From NCBI GenBank assembly GCA_963715025.1, contig CAVQQQ010000009.1, positions 806,001-870,000 of the forward strand: DNA of 64,000 nucleotides, read 5' to 3'. The position numbers and the translations under genes were made by a program. The notes beneath the pieces were generated by a model. That model was not told where the DNA came from. It was given only the letters and a program-made list of their open reading frames with translations, and ran no database searches. Positions 1 through 9,717 of the stretch are shown here, in pieces (the stretch's first letter is position 1; each line of letters begins with the position of its first letter). Source of the stretch: DASSJT01 sp963715025 (GTDB lineage: Bacteria > Actinomycetota > Actinomycetes > Actinomycetales > Dermatophilaceae).

Positions 1-31
1 CAAGATTTCTTGTCAATGGCACGGTGGCGTC

Positions 32-606
<575 letters not shown>

Positions 607-610
<4 letters not shown>

Positions 611-1398
611 GCACGACCCCGAACGTCCCGTACCGCCTGGAGTTCAGCGTCGAGGTTCCGGGCACCCCGGAGCAGGTCTGGCAAGCCATCGCCACCGCCA
701 AGGGCATGAGCGCCTGGTACCTGCCGACCGAGATGGAGGAGCGCGAGGGCGGCTCCCTGCACATCACCATAGGCCCCGAGATGGGTTCGGACGGCGAGGT
801 GACCGACTGGGACCCGCCGCACCGCATCGTCTACGAGGAGGACTGGGCCGCCCTCATGGGCAAGGAGCCCGACGCGCTCAGCCCGCTGACCTCAGAGTTC
901 CTCGTCGAGGCGCAGTCCGGCGGCACCTGCGTCGTGCGCGTGACCAGCAGCGGCTTTGGGACCGGCGCCGATTGGGAGTCGGAGTTCTGGGACGACATGG
1001 GCGCCAGCTGGATGCCGTTCTTCGACAACCTGCGACTCTACCTGTCGCACTTCCCGGGACAGGAGGCCACCCAGCTCGAGGTCACCGCGTCACACCCCGG
1101 CGACGCGGAGTCGGTCTGGGCGGCCCTGCGCGACGCGCTCGACCTCGGCGCCGAGGGCGCCACGGTCGAGGTACGCGGCGTCACCGGCACGGTCGAGCGC
1201 GTCAGCGAGCGGCAGACGCTGGTCCGGCTCACCGCGCCGGTGCCCGGGATGCTGACCGCCTTCGCGCACGCCGAAGGCGAGGGGAAGGCGACCGCAGGCG
1301 TGCGGGCCTACCTGTTCTCCCCGGACGCGGCGGACTACGTGCGGCGCGAGGAGCCGGCCTGGCAGGCCTGGCTGCAGGAGGCTCTCCGTCCGGACTGA
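607..1398 (+). CDS. SRPBCC/AHSA1-domain protein
   Basis: 263 residues. The first 150 or so have the AHSA1/START-like signature: an N-terminal strand then 'VPGTPEQVWQAIATAKGMSAWY', and later 'WDPPHRIVYEEDW'. The remaining 110 residues form a second, weaker module with its own 'DAESVWAALRDAL' stretch, so the protein may be a tandem SRPBCC. Such proteins bind small hydrophobic ligands and are often encoded directly after an ArsR regulator, as here, with a 4-base overlap. No enzyme activity can be assigned. Confidence 0.82.
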
Positions 1399-1549
1399 TC
1401 TTCTGCGCGGAACCGCCTCCGCGGCCGGGGCGCTGGGCCCATGACGCCACAGCACACCGCCAGCCGGCCCAGCAGGACTCCGCCCGAGACCCCAGCCCCG
1501 TGACCGCCGACACCGCAGCCCCCGCCCTGACCGCGACCGCCCCCACGTG

Positions 1550-1645
1550 ATGGACCGGATCCGCCACATGGTGCTCGGCACGATCGACGAGGACGGGTGT
1601 ACCCGCATCTCGCCGGTGTACTTCGTCGCACACCGATACCGAGAC
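1550..1645 (+). pseudogene. Remnant of a pyridoxamine 5'-phosphate oxidase-like protein
   Basis: One frame reads MDRIRHMVLGTIDEDG followed by RISPVYF, matching the first beta strands of the PNPOx-like flavin-binding family. The similarity stops after about 30 residues and the frame runs into unrelated sequence, so only the 5' end remains. It lies between the SRPBCC gene and the DUF6069-like gene. The match is by motif only. Confidence 0.4.
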
Positions 1646-1710
1646 CCCAGGACCGTCACGTGCCGGCCGACACACCCCGCACCCCAGTTACCGAATGTTG
1701 GAGGAACGAC

Positions 1711-2166
1711 ATGAACAGCATGAATGGCACCGGGGTCGTCGCAGGCCTGGCATCGGGCCAGACCAGCGACACCCACCGACTCCGCCGGCTCGCCGGCACC
1801 GGCTTCATTGCCACGCTCGCAGCGATGGTGGCCACCACCCTCGCCGCTGCGCTTGCCCAGGCCGTTGGCGTCGACTTCGAGGTCCCTGATGGTGGCGAGA
1901 CGATCCCGTTGCCCGGGTTCGCCGTGGTGACTGGCTTCTTCTCGGTCGTGGGCATCGTCATTGCCGCCGCTCTTCTTCGTTGGAGCGCTCGCCCCGCCGA
2001 GCGATTCGTGTGGACCGCAGTGACGCTGACTGCCCTCTCGTTGGTCCCGCCCCTCCTCTCCGGGGCAGACACCGCCACCATCACCGCCCTCATCGGGCTG
2101 CACCTCGTCGCCGCGGCGGTGATGATCCCCGCCCTGGCGCGGAGCCTCCGCACCCGGACCAATTGA
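1711..2166 (+). CDS. Four-helix membrane protein (DUF6069-like)
   Basis: 151 residues with four predicted membrane helices, roughly residues 30-50, 67-88, 100-118 and 124-143, and short loops. This matches the architecture of the actinobacterial DUF6069 family, whose function is unknown. The ATG at 1711 is preceded by GGAGG at the right distance. The longer frame from 1597 has no ribosome site and runs through the PNPOx remnant, so the shorter start is chosen. Confidence 0.7.
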   Translation: MNSMNGTGVVAGLASGQTSDTHRLRRLAGTGFIATLAAMVATTLAAALAQAVGVDFEVPDGGETIPLPGFAVVTGFFSVVGIVIAAALLRWSARPAERFVWTAVTLTALSLVPPLLSGADTATITALIGLHLVAAAVMIPALARSLRTRTN

Positions 2167-2561
2167 CGAACCTCTTGCGGCGACACCGCAGGTCAGCAAC
2201 CGTGCCGCTGGCTGGGCGTCCCGGATGGCCCGTCCGCCAAGAATCCCGGTGACCGGGCCCTTTCCGAACGCGCTGTGGGGAGCCGCGCTGCCCCTTGGTT
2301 GAGGCCGGGGCACAAGTCAGCCCGTCAAAGCTCGCCGGGGCGAGGGGGCGGATCGTCCCCGCTCGACGCTTGACAGATGCAGTGGACAATTGGGAATCAG
2401 GCAGTCAGCTCCGGAATGTGACGACGCGGCGCCGTCCGACACCGTCTTGGACGCACAGAAGATTTGGATCGAACGTCCGCACGTAGCCGCAGGTAGTGCG
2501 TCCGCTGATTCGGGTCGGCGGCGTAACGATGTCCGTCGGATGAGCCGAGTACTTTGGAGGC
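2167..2561. other. Intergenic, no gene recognised
   Basis: About 395 bases with no reading frame that looks like protein on either strand. The only signal at its end is TTTGGAGG just before the next gene. Confidence 0.5.
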
Positions 2562-2843
2562 GTGTCCGGCAAGTCGGAGAGGCGGGCTGCCCGCGAGGCC
2601 GTTGGCGCGTACCACGCGGCCCAGCAGGTGGAGCTCGTTGCTCGGGTCGGCGAAGCCATCGACCGCTACCGCGCCGGCCAACTGGACGCGTTTGACGTCG
2701 ACCAGGTGCTGTTCCAGTACTCCCGCGCGGCCAAGGAGCTGTGGAAGTTCTGCAACTTGGCGTCGGTAGAGCTCGCAGCGGCGATCATCCGTGATGACCC
2801 ACCCACCAACTGGTGGGAGCTCGGCGCACCGAAGCGGCGGTGA
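2562..2843 (+). CDS. Small hypothetical protein
   Basis: 93 residues starting at GTG, with a good ribosome site (TTTGGAGG) just upstream. The protein is soluble and mostly helical, rich in Ala, Arg and Glu; it reads 'AREAVGAYHAAQQVELVARV' near the N-terminus and ends in a Trp-rich PTNWWELG segment. I do not recognise a family. It is 57 bases upstream of the toxin-antitoxin pair and may belong to the same accessory module. Confidence 0.55.
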   Translation: MSGKSERRAAREAVGAYHAAQQVELVARVGEAIDRYRAGQLDAFDVDQVLFQYSRAAKELWKFCNLASVELAAAIIRDDPPTNWWELGAPKRR

Positions 2844-2900
2844 CCGCTGCGGTCAGCGGGCATTCTCAATCGTTGCTTGCACAGTGCTAGCATCTTGCGC

Positions 2901-3128
2901 ATGACGACTTTGTACATCCGCGACGTGTCCGAGGAGGTCGCCGAAACGCTCAAGGAGCGCGCGGCGGCGGAGGGTAAGTCCCTGTCGGCGTACGTCGGCG
3001 CGGAGTTGACCAAGATCGCGACCCGGCCGACGAATGCGCAGATCGTCGACAGGCTCAAGGCTCGTGATCGGAGCACCGGCCCGACGTCGGTCGAGATCGT
3101 CGCGGCGGTTCAGGCCGGCCGTCGGTGA
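2901..3128 (+). CDS. Antitoxin of FitA/VapB type
   Basis: 75 residues starting MTTLYIRDVSEEVAETLKER, the ribbon-helix-helix opening of FitA-like antitoxins, followed by a C-terminal tail that would wrap the toxin. It should bind its own operator as a complex with the PIN-domain protein encoded next. The stop overlaps the toxin start (GTGA), the normal coupling for these pairs. The ATG at 2901 is preferred to the one at 2877 because the RHH motif begins there. Confidence 0.85.
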   Translation: MTTLYIRDVSEEVAETLKERAAAEGKSLSAYVGAELTKIATRPTNAQIVDRLKARDRSTGPTSVEIVAAVQAGRR

Positions 3129-3517
3129 TCGTGGTCGACGCCTCGGCGATGGTCGAGGCGCTGGTCGGGCGTGAGGCCGACCCCGACCTGCTCGACGCCC
3201 TGGCGGGTGAGGTGGATGCGCCCCACCTTCTCGACGTCGAGGTGTTCTCGGTGCTGCGCGGGCTCCTGCTCGGCGGCAAGCTGGACCCCCATGCGGCCGA
3301 GGACGCCCGCCGCGACCACCTGGCCCTCACCATCACGCGGCATGAGCTGTCCCCGTATGCCGATCGCATCTGGGAGCTGCGGCACCAGTTCACCACCTAC
3401 GACGCGTGCTACCTGGCGTTGGCCGAAGCGCTCGAGGCACCCCTCTTCACCTGCGACGCCAAGCTCGCCGGCAACGGCCGCGACGCCGACGTACGGGTAC
3501 TTCCGCTGACCCACTGA
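3125..3517 (+). CDS. vapC: PIN-domain ribonuclease toxin (VapC family)
   Basis: 130 residues. It begins MIVVDASAMVEALVG with the first catalytic Asp, has a conserved Glu in 'LLDVEVFSVLRG' and late acidic residues in 'TTYDACYLALAEALEAPLFT', the full PIN-domain pattern. Family members cleave specific RNAs and are held inactive by the cognate antitoxin, here the preceding gene. The start is GTG, overlapping the antitoxin stop by four bases. All visible active-site acids are present, so the toxin appears functional. Confidence 0.88.
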   Translation: MIVVDASAMVEALVGREADPDLLDALAGEVDAPHLLDVEVFSVLRGLLLGGKLDPHAAEDARRDHLALTITRHELSPYADRIWELRHQFTTYDACYLALAEALEAPLFTCDAKLAGNGRDADVRVLPLTH

Positions 3518-3807
3518 CCTGCCGGACACCGCCTCGGCACCGCTCGCGAACGCACCACCACTCGCCGCCAGCCCCTCCCCCCGCACTCACACCTGCCCCA
3601 CGTACGCGAGCATCCTTACTCCCTCCCGGCAATCGCACCCCTCTCCCCGCCTCGCCCTTCTCCGAGAATCGAACATCTCTCCTCCGCAGCACACCTCATG
3701 CATTGCCGGCCTCGAAAATCGTTGTGACGCATTACTTCAGGCCCGGGTGGCCGCCAAGGCAGCTCCGGGTGGCATAGGGAGGTAGGCGGAACACCGGGAG
3801 GTGGGTC

Positions 3808-4314
3808 GTGACACGGAAGCTGGGCAAGCGGGAACAGGAGAGGGCGAACCGCCGGGCCAGGTTACTGTCGCCTCCCCCGCATCGGGCCGCGGACACTCGC
3901 GAGGCAGAGAAGCGCTACCGGGCACTGACCGCCACGCCCACCGACCGCGGTGTCGTCGTGCGCGGCTGGTGCGGGGCCACCGTCACCGTGCCCAGACGCG
4001 GCCGGGTGCCGAAGAGGTGCTCGGCCACCTGCCGACACAGGGCGTGGGAGCAGCGCCGGGCAGCGGCCTCGGGGTTGGTCGCGATCGACGTCGTCGAGCG
4101 CCCCGTCGAGGTGGTGCGCGCCGTCACCAAGGTGCAGCGGGTCCTCGTGGACGTCCCGCGGCCAGCCTCACCCAGGTCGACTCGGGAGTGGGCCGAGCAC
4201 CTCGAGGACCTGGCGGAGCGCCTGGACCAGGGACGCATCTACGACCGCGACGTCGCCGCGCTGATGCCGGCGATGACTGCCCTGGTCGCCGCGTTCAACC
4301 GGCGCCACCGCTGA
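3808..4314 (+). CDS. Conserved hypothetical protein with a Cys-Arg motif
   Basis: 168 residues from a GTG behind GGAGGTGGG. The centre reads VPKRCSATCRHRAWEQRRAA, a short Cys-x3-Cys-Arg-His segment like that of small proteins carried on actinobacterial mobile elements; the N-terminus is very basic. The C-terminal 50 residues are helical and acidic. Its 3' part overlaps the antisense tail of the integrase frame. It follows a 290-base stretch in which I see no gene. Function unknown; a nucleic-acid-binding role is a guess from charge only. Confidence 0.6.
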   Translation: MTRKLGKREQERANRRARLLSPPPHRAADTREAEKRYRALTATPTDRGVVVRGWCGATVTVPRRGRVPKRCSATCRHRAWEQRRAAASGLVAIDVVERPVEVVRAVTKVQRVLVDVPRPASPRSTREWAEHLEDLAERLDQGRIYDRDVAALMPAMTALVAAFNRRHR

Positions 4315-5630
4315 CCGACCTGAGCACCTCAGAGGGAACGTCCCCGGATTCGTCCGTCCCCCCGCGTCCGAGCCATCGGCAGGCTCAGGGCAGGCGCCGC
4401 GCCCCGGGAGGAGACGCCGGCAGGTCACCCAGAGGGTCGCGCCCATCCGGCGGGCGGCCTCGTGGCGCAACTCGTCGACGGCGTGGACGTAGCGCTGCGC
4501 GGTGGCCAGCTCGGTCCAGCCCATGATCGCCATGACGGTGCGGATGTGGACGCCCTGCAGGAGCACCAGGGTGGCCGCGGTGTGCCGGGCGTCGTGGAGG
4601 CGGACCTGGCGCACACCGGCGTCGCGCAGGATGTTCTTCCAGTCGCGGTAGTCGGCGTGCGGGTCGATGAGCGTGCCCCAGTCGGTGCAGAAGACCAGGT
4701 CGTGGGTGTGGTCCCAGACGTTGGCTCGCGCCAGCTTGAGCCGAAGCTGGGCGGCCCGGTTGGGCGCGCAGCTCGGCGACCAGCGGCGGCGGCAGCGCCA
4801 TCGAGCGTCGTGACGAGCGGGTCTTCGGCTCGACCAGCACCCCAGCCCGCCGTCACGGCGCTGCGGGCACTCCGCACCACGCAGGTGGCCGCAGGCCGGT
4901 TCCTTGCGGCGTCGCGGGCCGCAGCCGTGGCTCCAGGTGGGCCGCTGCACGGGCCGCCGCACCCGCAGCACCCCGGTGTCCAGGTCGACGTCGTCCCACA
5001 TCAGCCTGAGGGCCTCGCCCTGGCGCAGCCCGAGGGACAGCGCGACCGACCACCGGGCCGCGTTGAGCCGCCCCCGCGGCGCCCGCAGGATCGCCCGGCA
5101 CTTCTGCGCGGTCAGCGGCTCTATCTCGGTCTTCTCCACCCGCGGCGGTCGGGCCAGGGCAGCCGGGTTGGTCAGCAGCCGCTGCCGCCGGACTGCCTCG
5201 TTGAGGCTGGAGCGCAGCACGCGGTGCACGCCCTGCGCCACGTGCGTGGACCGGCCGTCCTCGATCAGCCGGCGGTAGAGCCGCTCGAAGGTCTCGGGCC
5301 GCAGCTCGGTCAGCCGCGCGGCGCCGATGACCGGGATGACGTGCACGCGCAGGTGGCTGGCGTAGCCGGAGCGGGTCTTCGAGCGCACCGACAGCGGCAG
5401 GATCTCCTCGAGCCAGTGCTCGAGCCAGTCCTCGACGGTGACGTTGTCGAGCAGCCAGGGCTGCTGGCCGCTGTCGCGGGCGTTCTCGAGGTCGCGGATG
5501 GCGGCGTCGAGCTCAGGCTTGGTGGCCCGGCTGAGGTGCCGGCGGTCGCGCTCCCCGTCGAGCCGCCGCCCGACGGTGACCCGGGCGTGCCAGCGTCCGT
5601 CGGTGCCTCGGTACGCTAGATAGCCCGGCA
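4168..5630 (-). pseudogene. Tyrosine site-specific integrase, frameshifted
   Basis: Most of a phage/ICE-type integrase: AP2-like arm, SAM-like core ('TVEDWLEHWLEEILPLSVRS') and catalytic domain with Arg in 'GLRQGEALRLMWDDVDL', His/Arg in 'LHDARHTAATLVLL', then MGW and the nucleophile Tyr in 'TAQRYVHAVDE'. A one-base loss near 4843 and a one-base gain near 4770 put about 25 residues out of frame ('LVEPKTRSSRRSMALPPPLV' lies in the other frame). The N-terminus has no start of its own; it is read through from the AI-2E gene. After about 4430 the frame continues antisense to the neighbouring gene, so the true C-terminus is unclear. Confidence 0.8.
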
Positions 5631-6068
5631 GCGCTGCGGCGAACTGCGGCACCTCCCGAGCCAGCAGCGGGATCAGCAATGCCACGAACAAGGCCAGGAA
5701 CAGACCAGCCCGACGAAGACGATGGCCACCGCCCAGCCCCGGCGGATCCGCAGCTTGCCGAGCCACTGGACGGCCGGATCCAGGGCGACGGCCAGCACGA
5801 ACGCGACCAGCGCGAGGAGCAGCACGTGGGAGATCCGCCGCGCCGCGGCGACCACGAGCAGCGTGGCGACGACGGCCAGCGCGGTCCGCACCCAGTACGT
5901 CCACGGCGGCCAGACCTGGGACCACGCCGGCTGAGCCGGCACCGGCGCCGGCTCAGGTCCCGACATGCTAGTGGACCCGGTCTGCGCCTGCGCGGCCTCC
6001 GCTGGCTCGCTTCGGTCAGGTCTGCCGGACCTGTGGTCGGCGGTGCCGTCTCCGGGCTCGGTGACCAT
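5631..6068 (-). pseudogene. AI-2E family transporter, truncated 5' end
   Basis: Starts at an ATG behind AGGAGGT. After a Pro-rich leader it reads 'WTYWVRTALAVVATLLVVAA', then 'VLLLALVAFVLAVALDPAVQ', the first helices of AI-2E/PerM exporters. A missing base near 5697 shifts the frame; the family sequence resumes as 'LFLALFVALLIPLLAREVPQ'. It then runs directly into the integrase. Only about 140 of the usual 350 or more residues remain, so the gene is dead, apparently truncated by the mobile element. Confidence 0.75.
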
Positions 6069-6412
6069 CCGCACCTCCTGGTCCAGTCGCCGAGACGTTA
6101 GCGCCGATTCTCGCGTCGGGTGTTGTCGCCGATGAGCGGCGAGTTCCGGGTTGCGGCTGTGCCATAAGGGCCCTTGGCCTTCCGATCCTCAGGCCTTTCC
6201 TCGGTATTAGGACCAATCTCGCTGTCTATACGGATGGTAGTTCCGTTGGTGTCTGCGCTGATACGACGTTGATCGTGTGGGCCCGGACCCCGGGAATTAC
6301 GGGGATGTGGTTCGCTTCCCAGCATCCGCCTCGCGGCATACCGTGGCAGCAGATCAACCCATCGACACCACACGAGGCCGGCACCCGGGCCGTCCGCTCG
6401 CCTGAAAGCGAG

Positions 6413-6600
6413 CCAGCCCATGCCCAAGTCCACCCGGATGGCCCGCGCCTCCGAGATGGTCCGCGCCGGGACGAAGTCGTAGGACCACACGTGCATTGGC
6501 CGGGCCGCCGACAGCCCCCACCCCGAGTTGCCGTCCTGGCCGATCGCCTTCTGTCTGCGGTCTCGCCACGATCTGCTCGGTCGTCCACCTCCTATTCGCG
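6413..6600 (-). pseudogene. IS3-family transposase (OrfB) remnant
   Basis: The minus strand contains MHVWSYDFVPARTISEARAI, matching the start of the DDE domain of IS3 OrfB ('HVWSYDFV.ART'), then 'AIRVD' after an apparent internal deletion. Flanking frames are broken. The rest of 6069-6775 shows no intact gene. A decayed fragment only. Confidence 0.55.
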
Positions 6601-6775
6601 GCTCCATCAGCACTCTCGTCAGGGACGAGCACTCAGACCCGAGATGGACCAATAAACGGGGGGCACCGCACTGGAATGAGGAGACCCCCGGAGGACTACC
6701 ATGTCGGAGGGGAACAGCTTCGCCGGAGGCGGTATGTGGTCCCCGAAGCCGACACCTCACGAGGAGGAGGCAGCG

Positions 6776-7270
6776 ATGTCAGTGTTCAGGTTTGAACCCT
6801 TCCGTGACCCTGTGCGGGAGTTCGACCGGCTCATGTCGATGGCCACTGGCGGGACGCGCGCGCCTCTCGGGATGCCGCTGGATGTCTACCGCGGCGATGA
6901 CGGCGGCTACCACGTCGAGGCCGACCTACCCGGCGTCGACCCTGACAGCATCGAGGTGACCGTCGACTCCGGCGCCTTGACGATCCAGGCCGAGCGCACC
7001 CCTCCCTACCGGGCGAGCCAGCAGGTCATTGTCGCCGAGCGGTCCCAGGGGTCGTTCGCCCGGCAACTCTCCCTCGGCGAGGGCGTGGACTCGGAGAACC
7101 TTACTGCCGACTATGCCGACGGTGTCCTGCACGTGACCATCCCCGCGTCACCGCGGAGCCAGCCGCGCAGGGTCGAGATCACGCATGCGACCGGCGCTGG
7201 CCGCACCATCTCGGGGAGCACCGTCGAGCAGGGCGACGAGCCCGCCGCTAGCACGGACGCCGCTGGCTGA
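6776..7270 (+). CDS. Hsp20 / alpha-crystallin small heat shock protein
   Basis: 164 residues. It opens MSVFRFEPFRDPVREFDRLM; the alpha-crystallin domain spans about residues 35-130, with 'DVYRGDDGGYHVEADLPGVD' and the late 'ADYADGVLHVTIPAS' signature (A-x-x-x-x-G-V-L). It is an ATP-independent chaperone holding unfolded proteins as oligomers in the cytoplasm. The ATG at 6776 follows GAGGAGG; the upstream ATG at 6701 is in frame but has no ribosome site. It stands alone, between an IS remnant and a non-coding stretch. Confidence 0.92.
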   Translation: MSVFRFEPFRDPVREFDRLMSMATGGTRAPLGMPLDVYRGDDGGYHVEADLPGVDPDSIEVTVDSGALTIQAERTPPYRASQQVIVAERSQGSFARQLSLGEGVDSENLTADYADGVLHVTIPASPRSQPRRVEITHATGAGRTISGSTVEQGDEPAASTDAAG

Positions 7271-7677
7271 AGGCGCCTTTGCCTCACCGTCGCCGGTCAA
7301 GGGACTTGCGGGCGTGCTTGCAGCGAGCCGCGCCCGACGGCACCGGTGTGGTGTTGGAACAGGACCCAGCGCACAGGCGGTGAAGTCCATGCCTCCTCCC
7401 GTCGGGGCGAAGTACGCTGCCCCCGCCAGCGGCAAACAACGGACAGAACGACCGTAAAGGGCGGCAGCCGCCGCGTGATCACCAGGCCAACGATGCACAG
7501 GACGCTCAGGACTTGACCTTCGCTCAGCGGGCGGCGGTACGCGGCTGGCGAGGGGCCCACAACGAAACGTGGGAAGAAGCGATGAATCGATGACTGAGAC
7601 GGATCGTGAAGGGCCATCGGCAATGGCGCATACAGACGCGCGCGCGAGGGGGCGTGCTGGGCGCATACAGTGGCGGA
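7271..7677. other. Intergenic, no gene recognised
   Basis: About 400 bases. Open frames exist on both strands but none has family-like sequence or a ribosome site. Nothing else seen. Confidence 0.45.
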
Positions 7678-8610
7678 ATGTCGCGGCCGCTTCTTGTCGC
7701 AGGACTTGGGCTTCTCGGCGCCCCGACCAGCATGGCGTCGTTCGCGCCGGGCCAGGAGAAGGCGCCTCGCGCGTTACGCGAGGCCGGGATTGTCGAGGCG
7801 CTGACGTCGGCCGGTGTCGAGGTCGAAGACCACGGCGACCTTCCGCTACGCCGATGGGCGCCGGACCACATGAACACCCGCGCGCAGAATGTCGCTGCGG
7901 TGGTCGACGATGTGCTCGGGGTGCGCGACCGGATCGGCCAGATCATTGGTGCGAGCCAGCGGCACCTCGTCCTCGGGGGTAGTTGCGCGATCGAGATCGG
8001 GGTGGTTGCCGGGTATCTTGCCGCGGGTTTCGAGCGGCTTGGCGTCGTGTACGCCGATCTCCACACGGACCTGAACACCCCGCAGACCACCGAGCAGGGC
8101 GCGCTCGACTGGATGGTGACCGCCCACCTGCTCGACGTACCCGGCGCCGTCGACGCCTTGGCTTCCGTCGGCCCGCGCAGGCCGCTGCTGCAGCCGGGGG
8201 ACCTTGCGTACTGGGGCGTGAACCTCAACGGGATCACCGCGGGGGAGCGCGCGTCTGTTGACCGGCTGGGTCTGCGCGTGGTGGACACCGCCGACGCGAT
8301 CACCCATCCCGCGGGCTCGATGAGCTCCCTGCTGGACGGATGGGCGGAGGGCTACGACGCGGTGCTCGTCCACCTCGACATCGACCTTGTCAACTTCCTG
8401 GAGCTGCCGCTCAGCGAGGAGATCACCCGGGTCGGAGGCATACCGCTGGCCGCCGCCGCCGAAGGCGTGGGTGCCGCGCTCCGCCTTGGCAACGCTGCCG
8501 GGCTGACCGTGACCGAGGCCAACCCCGACCACGACCCGGACGGCAGGGCCATCCGGGATCTCGTGGCAACTGTCACCACGGTGCTCGCGGCCACGATGCG
8601 CCAGGAGTGA
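7678..8610 (+). CDS. Arginase/agmatinase-family (ureohydrolase-fold) protein
   Basis: 310 residues. Ureohydrolase metal motifs are partly kept: 'YADLHTDLN' (family D-x-H-x-D) and 'VHLDIDLVNF' (family D-x-D). The first metal motif, usually GGDH or GGDC, reads LGGSCAIEIG, so the expected Asp is Ser and the His is Cys. The fold is clear but binuclear manganese binding may be weakened and the substrate could differ from arginine or agmatine. The ATG at 7678 is chosen because the conserved 'SRPLLVAGLGLLGAPTS' strand begins there; the longer frame from 7606 lacks a ribosome site. No pathway partner is adjacent. Confidence 0.78.
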   Translation: MSRPLLVAGLGLLGAPTSMASFAPGQEKAPRALREAGIVEALTSAGVEVEDHGDLPLRRWAPDHMNTRAQNVAAVVDDVLGVRDRIGQIIGASQRHLVLGGSCAIEIGVVAGYLAAGFERLGVVYADLHTDLNTPQTTEQGALDWMVTAHLLDVPGAVDALASVGPRRPLLQPGDLAYWGVNLNGITAGERASVDRLGLRVVDTADAITHPAGSMSSLLDGWAEGYDAVLVHLDIDLVNFLELPLSEEITRVGGIPLAAAAEGVGAALRLGNAAGLTVTEANPDHDPDGRAIRDLVATVTTVLAATMRQE

Positions 8611-8620
8611 GGCAATCCTG

Positions 8621-8860
8621 GTGCCTAATCAGCAGGCGATCCTGGAGGCCAGCCATACGATGACCGTCGCCAGAACGTGCCGCGTCCACGTCCACAACGA
8701 CCGAATCGATGACTATCTGACCTTTCTGGAGGAGTGGTCCGTTCCGTTCCCATGTTTCAGTCTCTTCCGGGGTGTGGACTATGCACTGCACAAGATGGAG
8801 AGGGACGCGTTGATCGTTGTGCGCAAAGCCGATGAGCCGACGGCTCCCTCGCGGGCGTGA
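8621..8860 (+). CDS. Small hypothetical protein, possibly a decayed monooxygenase-like fragment
   Basis: 79 residues from GTG, 10 bases after the arginase-family gene. The segment ARTCRVHVHNDRIDDYLTFL resembles the first strand and helix of ABM-type (antibiotic biosynthesis monooxygenase) small proteins, but the rest does not complete that fold. An ATG at 8660 is an alternative start. It may be a real small protein or a remnant; I cannot decide from sequence. Confidence 0.35.
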   Translation: MPNQQAILEASHTMTVARTCRVHVHNDRIDDYLTFLEEWSVPFPCFSLFRGVDYALHKMERDALIVVRKADEPTAPSRA

Positions 8861-8879
8861 GTGTCCTGCCTGTTGGGCA

Positions 8880-9363
8880 CTAGCGCGCTAAAGCGGTAGG
8901 GGGTCGGTTCTCGACGACGCTCTTCATGACGAGTGTGGAGCTGAGGCGCTGGACGCCGGGCATGTGGCGATGCGCTTGTCGTGAGGTTCTGGAAGGCAGG
9001 AAGGTCGCGGGCCACGATGCGCAGGAGGTAGTCGGGGTCTCCGAAGAGCCGTTGGGCCTGCAGGACGTGCGGAACGGCGTCGACGGCCTCCTCGAACGCC
9101 TCGACGGTGTCACGGTCGGCGGCGCGCATGGTGACGAAGACCAGCGCCTCGAAGGTCAGGCCCAACGTCTCGGCATCCAGGTACGCGCGGTAGCCACTGA
9201 TGGCCCCGGAGCGTTCCAGGGCCCGCAGCCGACGGTGGCACGGAGAGACGCTGAGCTGGACTCGCTCGGCCAGTTCGGTCACGGTCAGCCGCCCATCCTG
9301 TCCAGGGCTCGACGTCAGAGTCGTCAACGCCGTCGCGGGCGAGTTCCTTAGAGAACTCACCAT
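8880..9363 (-). pseudogene. Lrp/AsnC-family regulator, frameshifted
   Basis: Reads 'DGRLTVTELAERVQLSVSPC' (HTH) then 'YRAYLDAETLGLTFEALVFV' and 'GDPDYLLRIVARDLPAFQNL', the classic AsnC order of DNA-binding and RAM effector domains. Two one-base losses near 8985 and 8970 break the frame; the expected C-terminus 'GVQRLSSTLVMKSVVENRP' continues in other frames to a stop at 8880. The region before the HTH is also irregular, so the original start is uncertain. With the indels corrected this would be a normal regulator of about 150 residues. Confidence 0.7.
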
Positions 9364-9431
9364 CGACCAAGACCCCGACTACCAGCCCACCGGACAACCA
9401 CCAGGCCCACCCCGAAAATGACAACAGACGA

Positions 9432-9449
9432 ACCCACGTTTCCGTGGGT
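9432..9449. terminator. Short perfect hairpin
   Basis: ACCCACG, a four-base TTTC loop, then CGTGGGT. It lies just upstream of the AsnC remnant on its own strand and has no T-run, so terminator function is only possible. Confidence 0.35.
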
Positions 9450-9717
9450 CCGGCTGTCGCCGAGGTCCTGACACGTCACATCGGTGCAACGCCAGCCTGA
9501 GCAACTCCAAGCGAACAGAACCTCGTGGCGCCAAGGCTCAGGACGCGGTTCCCAGGTCGGCAGACAGTTGGGCCCGGAGTTGAACTGGGTCGAGGCCATG
9601 CACGGTCAGGATCGCAGCAGCGGGGTTCCTGGCGCCGATGGTCTATCCGAGCTGGGCCAGGTTCTTGTGGCTGCGCCGACCCAGGCCGGTGCCGAACGGC
9701 CCGCGGCCGCGACATGG

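Noticed and set aside
4462..5619. Long plus-strand frame of 385 residues
   Set aside because: Antisense to the integrase; composition is a codon shadow and there is no ribosome site.
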